Position numbers and translations under genes: made by a program. Below the pieces are notes generated by a model. That model was not told the DNA's origin and ran no database searches. It saw only the letters and a program-made list of their open reading frames with translations. From NCBI GenBank assembly GCA_963801065.1, contig CAWDDG010000008.1, positions 496,001 to 560,000 of the forward strand: a DNA stretch of 64,000 bases. Direction: 5' to 3'. This document shows positions 58,730-64,000 of the stretch, one piece after another (position 1 is the stretch's first letter; each line of letters starts with the position of its first letter). The stretch is from CAWDDG01 sp963801065 (GTDB lineage Bacteria > Actinomycetota > Actinomycetes > Jiangellales > Jiangellaceae).

Positions 58730-59764
58730 ATGAGCGGGCGCACGCTGACACAGGGACACCTCAACCGGGCACTGCTGGCACGACAGGGCCTGCTCGAGCC
58801 CTTCGACGACGCGATTCCGCGCGTGCTGGAGCGGGTCGGAGGCATTCAGGCCCAGTACGCGCCGGCAATGTACGTCGGCCTGTGGTCGCGGATGAAGCGC
58901 TTCGAACGGGTGGAGCTCACCCGGCTGCTGGAGGAGCGGATCGTCGCGCAGGGCACGCTCCTGCGCGGGACCATCCATCTGGTGTCCCGCGAGGACTACT
59001 GGCCCTTCGCCGTGGCGGTCAGGGAGACGCTGCGTGGGTGGTTCGAACAGACAACCAAGGGCGATCCGTCGCCCGCTGAGCTCACACGCGCCGCGAAGCG
59101 CGTCCAGGCCGCTCTGGCTGACGGGCCGTTGCGTCAGACGGAGATCGACGAGCTCGTCGGGAGTTCTGTCCGGCGCGGGATCAACATGTGCCTCGACTTG
59201 GTACGGGTCCCGCCCTCGGGCACGTGGGAGCGACGCAAGGCGGACCTGCACGCCGACGCCGAGAGCTGGATCGGACCGCCGGACATCTCGCCCGCGGCGG
59301 CGCGGGTGCTGCTGGTGCGCCGCTATCTGGCCGGGTTCGGGCCGGCGACGAAGGCCGAGATCGGCAACTGGGCCGGCCTGCCGGTCCGCGCGGTGACGGA
59401 GGCGCTGGCAGACGTCGACCACGTCACCTACCAGGCCGAGGACGGCGCTGCGCTGGCCGACCTTCCGGACGCGCCGCTGCCGGATCCCGAAACGCCGGCT
59501 CCGATCCGCTTCCTGCCCACCTGGGACGCCACGCTTCTCGTCCACGCTCGCCGCGCCCGCATCCTTCCCGAGGAGCACCGGACGAGGGTGTTCAGCAATC
59601 GCAACCCCCACTCGGTGGCCACCTTCGTGGTCGACGGCGCCGTCGCCGGGTCGTGGCGCTTCGAGAAGGGACGGATCGAGCTGACGGAGTTCTCCCCACT
59701 GCCGGCTCGCGCCCGCCGGGAGATCGAACGGGCCGCGGAGCCCCTCGCGGCCTTCCACGAATGA
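58730..59764 (+). CDS. Winged-helix DNA-binding protein of the AlkZ/HTH_42 superfamily
   Basis: A 344-residue HTH_42 protein, the family that contains the crosslink-unhooking glycosylases AlkZ and YcaQ. The Gln-x-Gln motif of the catalytic region is present in RVGGIQAQYAPAMYVGLWSR. Further family blocks are AQGTLLRGTIHLVSREDYWP, RRYLAGFGPATKAEIGNWAG, RFLPTWDATLLVHARRARIL and VDGAVAGSWRFEKGRIELTE. A DNA-repair glycosylase role, sometimes protecting against a self-made DNA-alkylating natural product, is possible but unproven. No biosynthetic cluster is visible here. It lies head-to-head with the response regulator, 57 bp from its start. Confidence 0.85.
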   Translation: MSGRTLTQGHLNRALLARQGLLEPFDDAIPRVLERVGGIQAQYAPAMYVGLWSRMKRFERVELTRLLEERIVAQGTLLRGTIHLVSREDYWPFAVAVRETLRGWFEQTTKGDPSPAELTRAAKRVQAALADGPLRQTEIDELVGSSVRRGINMCLDLVRVPPSGTWERRKADLHADAESWIGPPDISPAAARVLLVRRYLAGFGPATKAEIGNWAGLPVRAVTEALADVDHVTYQAEDGAALADLPDAPLPDPETPAPIRFLPTWDATLLVHARRARILPEEHRTRVFSNRNPHSVATFVVDGAVAGSWRFEKGRIELTEFSPLPARARREIERAAEPLAAFHE

Positions 59765-59809
59765 CGGGTGCGACGCGCGGACCCGTCGGCGGGCTCTGCA
59801 TCGCCGGGT

Positions 59810-61150
59810 CTACGGCGCCGGTGCTCGAGCCTCAGGGCTGGGGATCTCGGCGCTGAGCACGGTTCCCCCGCCGGACGGGCTGTGGACCTCGAGCGTGCCG
59901 TCGACGCCCGCCAGCCGGTCGGCGAGACCGGCGAGGCCGTGGCCCTTGCCCAGGTGGGCGCCACCGCGTCCGTCGTCGGTGACCTGGACGTGCAGCGTGT
60001 CGGCCACCCGCACGACCGAGACCGAGCAGTGGGTGGCGCCGCTGTGCTTCGCGACGTTGGTCAGCGCCTCCGTGACGACGAAATACGCCGTGTTCTCGAC
60101 GGCGGGGGCCGGACGCCCGCCGCCACCCAGCGCCACGTCGAGCACGACAGGAACCGGGCACCGTGCCGCCGCCGCGGCCAGCGCCGCCTCGAGACCCCGG
60201 TCGGCGAGGATCGGGGGAGCGATGCCACGAGAGAGCGCGCGCAGCTCGGCCAGCGCCTCCTGGGTCTGGGTCAGCGCTTCGTCGACCAGTGGCCCTGCGG
60301 CGGCCGGGTCGTCGGCCAGCCGGCGCTGGGCTGCCTCGAGATCCATGGTCAAGCGCACCAGCCGCTGCTGGGGCCCGTCGTGGATGTCGCGCTCGACGCG
60401 GCGGAGCGTCGTCGCCTCGGCTTCGACCGCCGCGGCGCGGCTCACGCTGAGCTGCTCGGCTCGGGCCCGGAGGGCGGCGTTCTCGGCCGCCGCTGGGTTG
60501 GCAAGCAGTCCTCGCGCTACGCCGGTGCCCAGCGAGGCGGCCCAGCGCAGCACGGCGGGCATCGAGACGAGGAACAACAGGCCGAGCACCGTGTAGAGCA
60601 CGATCGTGGCGGCGCGCGAATGGATGCCCAGCAGGTCGAGGAGCTCCTTGTTCTCGGGATAGTCCGGCAAGGCCCAGTCGTAGAGCGCGCGACCGACCCC
60701 GCCGAGTGCGACCGAGACCCACACGATCGTGATCACCCAAGTGAAGACCTTCACCGGCAGCGCGACGACGGCATGCAGGACGTCACGCCAGTACTGCGGG
60801 TCGCGCACCATGCCGAGCACCCGCTGCAGTACCGAGCCATCGTGGCTGCGGTAGAACGCCGGCGCCAACGGTCGGCGCTCACACGCGCGCACCTGCGCGC
60901 GCTCCAGCGCGGCGAAGCCACGGGCGGCAGCGAGCGTGCCGACCAGGATCGGAACGCCGACCGTCAGCAATGCCAGTCCGAAGCCCAGGAACACGCCGAC
61001 CGTGACGATGATGAACGACGCCAGGGCGATCGGAAAGCCGGGCAGCAGGTAGGCGAGGTCGCGTGGAAGCTGCGTCCAGCTTGCCCGGGGTGCAGGCGCG
61101 CGGTAGGCCGCTGTGGGACGTGCCGCTGCGTTCGGGAGGTCTGTGGTCAT
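59810..61150 (-). CDS. NarL-type sensor histidine kinase
   Basis: A 446-residue membrane sensor kinase. A variable N-terminus is followed by a multi-helix membrane sensor region: FPIALASFIIVTVGVFLGFG, ALLTVGVPILVGTLAAARGF, and two more helices before residue 200 (VFTWVITIVWVSVALGGVGR, IVLYTVLGLLFLVSMPAVLR). This is followed by HisKA_3 with the phospho-His in VERDIHDGPQQRLVRLTMDL and a HATPase domain with EALTNVAKHSGATHCSVSVV and VTDDGRGGAHLGKGHGLAGL. It pairs by class with the response regulator at 58.0 kb. The two are on the same strand but about 1.1 kb apart with an inverted gene between. The signal is unknown. Confidence 0.92.
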   Translation of the reverse strand: MTTDLPNAAARPTAAYRAPAPRASWTQLPRDLAYLLPGFPIALASFIIVTVGVFLGFGLALLTVGVPILVGTLAAARGFAALERAQVRACERRPLAPAFYRSHDGSVLQRVLGMVRDPQYWRDVLHAVVALPVKVFTWVITIVWVSVALGGVGRALYDWALPDYPENKELLDLLGIHSRAATIVLYTVLGLLFLVSMPAVLRWAASLGTGVARGLLANPAAAENAALRARAEQLSVSRAAAVEAEATTLRRVERDIHDGPQQRLVRLTMDLEAAQRRLADDPAAAGPLVDEALTQTQEALAELRALSRGIAPPILADRGLEAALAAAAARCPVPVVLDVALGGGGRPAPAVENTAYFVVTEALTNVAKHSGATHCSVSVVRVADTLHVQVTDDGRGGAHLGKGHGLAGLADRLAGVDGTLEVHSPSGGGTVLSAEIPSPEARAPAP

Positions 61151-61261
61151 GTCTCACAGCCTCCCGTCCCGCAACGTCCGGACCCATCCGGCGGACCGGT
61201 CTAGTCGGGGTGAGGCTAACCCGAAGCCGAGCAGCGGCCGCCCGGGGTTGCGTGGACGCGG

Positions 61262-61708
61262 TTACCGTCGCCAGGCGTCCGGCGGGCCGGTCATGTGCTC
61301 GTGGCGCCAGCGTCGGCGAGCGTCGCGGTGACCCCATCCGGCGATGGCCCAGAACCAGAACAGCATGAAGAGCAGCCAGGGCGCACCGGCGATGACCACC
61401 GCGACGACAAGGGCAATGGCCAGCATGGGGACGATCGGCATCAAAAACGCCCAACGAGGCCCGGTCCAACGCGCGCGTCCGGTACCGCGCGGAGGCGGGT
61501 TGCCTGCCGACCGCTGTTGGCCACGCGGGCTCGGTAGGTCGGCGAACAGAGGTTCGAGGTCGGTCCCGAACCGCGCGGTCCAGACCCGCTCCGCGCGCTC
61601 GTCGTACTCGTCCTTGGTGAGACGGCCGGCGGCGTAGTGCTCGCCCAGTGCGGCGGCTGCGCCGTCGCGCTCGGCGTCGCCGATCCGCAACGCTGGAACG
61701 GCGCTCAT
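61262..61708 (-). CDS. DUF1707 and 2TM-domain membrane protein
   Basis: A 148-residue protein. The N-terminal DUF1707 domain is complete: LRIGDAERDGAAAALGEHYA, AGRLTKDEYDERAERVWTAR and FGTDLEPLFADLP. A Pro/Arg-rich linker precedes two adjacent transmembrane helices (WAFLMPIVPMLAIALVVAVV, APWLLFMLFWFWAIAGWG), as in the 2TM domain, and a basic tail follows. DUF1707 proteins are common small actinobacterial proteins of unknown function, often in regulatory loci. Its ATG overlaps the padR stop (ATGA), so the pair is co-translated. Confidence 0.9.
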   Translation of the reverse strand: MSAVPALRIGDAERDGAAAALGEHYAAGRLTKDEYDERAERVWTARFGTDLEPLFADLPSPRGQQRSAGNPPPRGTGRARWTGPRWAFLMPIVPMLAIALVVAVVIAGAPWLLFMLFWFWAIAGWGHRDARRRWRHEHMTGPPDAWRR

Positions 61709-62392
61709 CGACGGTCACCCGCGTTCGGCTCGTCATCGCCCTCGGCGAGGATGCCGTAAAGCCGGCGCCGCATCTCGGCGAGAACGTCGCGGGCGCGAGC
61801 CTGCTGCTCCGGGCTGCCGGTGGCCAGGATCTGCCACAGCGCCGCGGCAGCCTGACCGATCAACGGCCGCAGGTCGTGCTCGTCCTCGTCGGGTGCAGCG
61901 GCCATCGCCTCCCAGGGGGCGGACTACCTCGTCGGGGTGCGCGGCGACGTAGGCATGACCGTCGTCGGTGAGGTGGAAGACCCGCCGGCCGGTCTCCTCC
62001 TCGGCGCGGACCAGACCCTCGTCCTCGAGCTGCTGCAGTGTCGGGTAGATCGAGCCGGGGCTCGGCCTCCACACGCCTTCGCTGCGTTCGGCGATCTCCT
62101 GGATGATCTGGTAGCCGTTCATCGGCCGCTCGGTGAGCACGGCCAGGATGGCGGCGCGGATGTCGCCCCGGCGGGCCCGCGGCCCGCGCCAAGGGCCGCG
62201 GGAGCCGCCGAAGCCCGGTGGGCCCCACGGTCCGCCGCCGCCGAAGAACGCCCATGGACCGAAGCCCGGAAAGCCTCCGACCTTGCCACGGCGCCCGGTC
62301 ATCGTGGCGAGCAACATCGCGGCCGGGCCGCGGCAGCCGTGTCCGTGACCGAGCCACGGTCCCGGGACGGTGTACGTCGCATTCATCATCAT
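61705..62392 (-). CDS. PadR-family transcriptional regulator, with apparent +1 frameshift near 61915
   Basis: A PadR repressor with a Gly/Pro/Trp-rich N-terminal extension (GFPGFGPWAFFGGGGPWGPP). The winged helix reads RRGDIRAAILAVLTERPMNG, YQIIQEIAERSEGVWRPSPG and SIYPTLQQLEDEGLVRAEEE, followed by RRVFHLTDDGHAYVAAHPDE. After EVVRP the frame breaks in a run of five Gs (61915-61919 on the + strand). One base fewer restores PWEAMAAAPDEDEHDLRPLI, GQAAAALWQILATGSPEQQA and a 228-residue protein. Three ATGs (62392, 62389, 62386) are possible starts. A CGATATATCG palindrome lies 27 bp upstream. It is an operon with the DUF1707 gene. Confidence 0.85.
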
Positions 62393-62418
62393 CACCCGAT
62401 CCACTCGCGAGACCTCAA

Positions 62419-62428
62419 CGATATATCG
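62419..62428. promoter_or_regulatory. Palindrome CGATATATCG, candidate PadR operator
   Basis: A perfect 10-bp palindrome, AT-rich in an otherwise GC-rich region, 27 bp upstream of the padR start where its promoter should be. PadR repressors commonly bind AT-rich palindromes in their own promoters, so autoregulation is a reasonable inference. It could also affect the divergent gatC promoter about 150 bp away. Confidence 0.6.
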
Positions 62429-62577
62429 CGACCGTTCGCGTGACAAGGGACCTGCGTCCAGTCTGGCCCTGCCATCGGTCGGCCCTGCAGGCAGCCGGGT
62501 ATGGGGCGACCGCAACGTCCGCGACACGCCGTACGATCTACGGGTTGCCGTCCCATCCGCGGAGGAGCTCGACCCGC

Positions 62578-62877
62578 ATGCCCTCGATCAGCCGTGACGA
62601 GGCCGCGCACCTGGCGAGGCTCGCACGCCTCGACCTCGCGCCGGACGAACTCGACCATCTGGCCGGCCAGCTTGACGCCATCGCGGGCTGGGTCGCGCGT
62701 GTCTCCGAGGTCGCCGCCGACGACATCCCTCCGACGTCGCACGCGCTGCCGATGACCAACGTCTTCCGCGACGACGAGCTCCGGCCCTGCCTGACCGCCG
62801 AGGCGGCGCTGGCCGCCGCTCCCGAGGCCGAGGACGGGCGCTTCCGGGTCCCGCGGATCCTGGACGAGGAGGTCTGA
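62578..62877 (+). CDS. gatC: Glutamyl/aspartyl-tRNA amidotransferase subunit C
   Basis: The small stabilising subunit of the GatCAB complex that amidates Glu-tRNA(Gln) and Asp-tRNA(Asn). The 99-residue protein begins [20 protein letters not shown] and contains [20 protein letters not shown] and the extended wrap [23 protein letters not shown] 62578 has GGAGGAG at 62561-62567. gatA starts 1 bp after its stop. This operon is normally gatC-gatA-gatB; gatB is beyond the window. Its promoter lies in the 185 bp shared with padR. Confidence 0.95.
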   Translation: MPSISRDEAAHLARLARLDLAPDELDHLAGQLDAIAGWVARVSEVAADDIPPTSHALPMTNVFRDDELRPCLTAEAALAAAPEAEDGRFRVPRILDEEV

Positions 62878-62878
62878 C

Positions 62879-64000
62879 ATGACCGACCTCACCCGGATGA
62901 GCGCTTCCGACCTGGGTGCGGCGATTCGGGCCGGCGAGACCAGCGCCGTCGAGATCACCCAGGCTCACCTCGAGCGGATCGGGGCGGTCGACCGGGCCGT
63001 TCACGCGTACCTGCATGTCAACGCCGAGGGCGCGTTGGTCGCCGCGAAGGCCGTCGACGAGCGCCGCGCTCGCGGCGAAGAGCTCGGCCCACTCGCCGGC
63101 GTGCCGCTGGCGCTGAAGGACGTCTTCACCACGGCGGACATGCCGACGACCTGCGGATCGAAGATCCTCGACGGCTGGCGGCCACCGTACGACGCGACGG
63201 TCACGCGGCGGCTGCGTGCGGCCGGGATCGTGATCCTGGGCAAGACCAACCTCGACGAGTTCGCGATGGGCTCGTCGACGGAGAACTCGGCTTTCGGGCC
63301 GACGCACAACCCGTGGGACCTCACCCGGATCCCCGGTGGTTCCGGCGGCGGCTCCTCGGCGTCGCTGGCCTCGTACCAGGCACCCCTTGCGATCGGCACA
63401 GACACCGGCGGCTCGATCCGTCAACCTGCCGCCGTCACCGGGACGGTCGGCGTGAAGCCGACGTATGGCGGCACCAGCCGATTTGGCCTCGTCGCCTGCG
63501 CGTCGAGCCTCGACCAAGCCGGTCCGTGCGCTCGCGACGTCCTCGACGCAGCGCTGCTGCACGAGGTCATCGCGGGCTACGACCCGTGTGACTCCACCAG
63601 CATCGACGCGCCAGTGCCACCGGTCGTGGACGCGGCGAGACGTGGTGCGGACGGGGACCTGTCCGGTCTCCGGGTCGGCGTGGTCGAGGAGTTCGGCGGC
63701 GAGGGTTACCAGGCCGGCGTCGAGACCCGGTTCCGCGAGGCCGTCGAGCTGTTGGCGGAGCTCGGTGCCGAGGTGGTCGAGGTCTCGTGCCCGCACTTCA
63801 CCTACGGGCTGCCGGCGTACTACCTCATCCTGCCGAGCGAGGTCTCATCCAACCTGGCCCGTTTCGACGCGATGCGGTACGGCCTGCGGGTCGGCGACGA
63901 CGGCACCCGCAGCGCCGAAGAGGTCATGACACTGACCCGGGGCCAGGGGTTCGGCGCCGAGGCCAAGCGGCGGATCATGCTCGGGACCTACGCGCTGTCG
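62879..64000 (+). CDS. gatA: Glutamyl/aspartyl-tRNA amidotransferase subunit A (3' partial)
   Basis: The amidase subunit, which hydrolyses glutamine and channels ammonia to GatB. ATG 62879 follows the gatC stop by 1 bp. The 374 residues seen contain the Ser-cisSer-Lys triad: Lys in [20 protein letters not shown], cis-Ser and Ser in [20 protein letters not shown] and [40 protein letters not shown] is the family signature. Translation is open to the last base, so about 120 C-terminal residues are missing from the window. Confidence 0.96.
   Translation, partial: MTDLTRMSASDLGAAIRAGETSAVEITQAHLERIGAVDRAVHAYLHVNAEGALVAAKAVDERRARGEELGPLAGVPLALKDVFTTADMPTTCGSKILDGWRPPYDATVTRRLRAAGIVILGKTNLDEFAMGSSTENSAFGPTHNPWDLTRIPGGSGGGSSASLASYQAPLAIGTDTGGSIRQPAAVTGTVGVKPTYGGTSRFGLVACASSLDQAGPCARDVLDAALLHEVIAGYDPCDSTSIDAPVPPVVDAARRGADGDLSGLRVGVVEEFGGEGYQAGVETRFREAVELLAELGAEVVEVSCPHFTYGLPAYYLILPSEVSSNLARFDAMRYGLRVGDDGTRSAEEVMTLTRGQGFGAEAKRRIMLGTYALS

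Overview
The window is high-GC DNA from an actinobacterium (Actinomycetota). The coding sequences are dense, with GC-ending codons and many GTG and some TTG starts. Marker genes fit that phylum: error-prone polymerase DnaE2, the mismatch endonuclease NucS, a complete GlgE alpha-glucan pathway, isobutyryl-CoA mutase, crotonyl-CoA carboxylase/reductase, NAD-dependent ligase and the GatCA start of the Gln-tRNA amidotransferase operon. I cannot fix a genus. From memory, the gene order resembles a conserved core segment of Streptomyces-like chromosomes, with small local insertions. No tRNA, rRNA, CRISPR array or intact mobile element was seen. Region by region: 1-6.5 kb holds dnaE2 (5' end cut by the window), nucS, a tandem-duplicated 3-hydroxybutyryl-CoA dehydrogenase and small zinc-ribbon genes. 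6.5-9.4 kb is a scarred accessory stretch with an IS481 remnant, a RidA/SRPBCC operon divergent from a WYL regulator, an IS630 tail and a broken histidine-kinase end. 9.4-17.6 kb carries acyl-CoA and B12 functions: CCR, methylmalonyl-CoA epimerase, cobalamin adenosyltransferase, thiolase and MeaB, plus a DivIVA-like coiled-coil protein and a small membrane-protein cluster. 17.6-23.7 kb has an Rrf2 regulator, a sulfonate/nitrate-type ABC importer, icmA and a YbbN-type thioredoxin. 23.7-40.8 kb is storage-glucan metabolism (glgB, mak, treS, glgE, glgP, glgX). Within it, a roughly 5-kb island with two secreted proteins and an ECF sigma factor lies between mak and glgB and is bracketed by copies of a palindromic repeat. 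40.8-50 kb has an aldo/keto reductase, a crotonase, methyltransferases, a sugar-type acyltransferase, etfBA, cysteine desulfurase and mnmA. 50-58 kb has a hydrolase/TetR pair, a P450, a MetE-like protein, ligA and a RecQ-phosphoribosyltransferase fusion. 58-64 kb has a two-component pair split by an AlkZ-like gene, DUF1707/PadR, and gatC-gatA (cut by the window end). The genes form recognisable pathways. Thiolase, hydroxybutyryl-CoA dehydrogenase, crotonase and CCR lead from acetyl-CoA to ethylmalonyl-CoA. Epimerase, MeaB, adenosyltransferase and IcmA serve the B12-dependent acyl-CoA rearrangements, and EtfAB takes electrons from acyl-CoA dehydrogenases. TreS, Mak, GlgE and GlgB convert trehalose to branched alpha-glucan, and GlgP and GlgX degrade it. 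Two features deserve most attention. First, a family of long, near-perfect intergenic inverted repeats shares one arm sequence and flanks the island in the glucan operon. Second, five otherwise intact genes (nucS, hydroxybutyryl-CoA dehydrogenase, ECF sigma, crotonase, padR) each carry exactly one extra base. This is either a sequence-quality artefact or genuine gene inactivation, and it affects the reading of nucS in particular.
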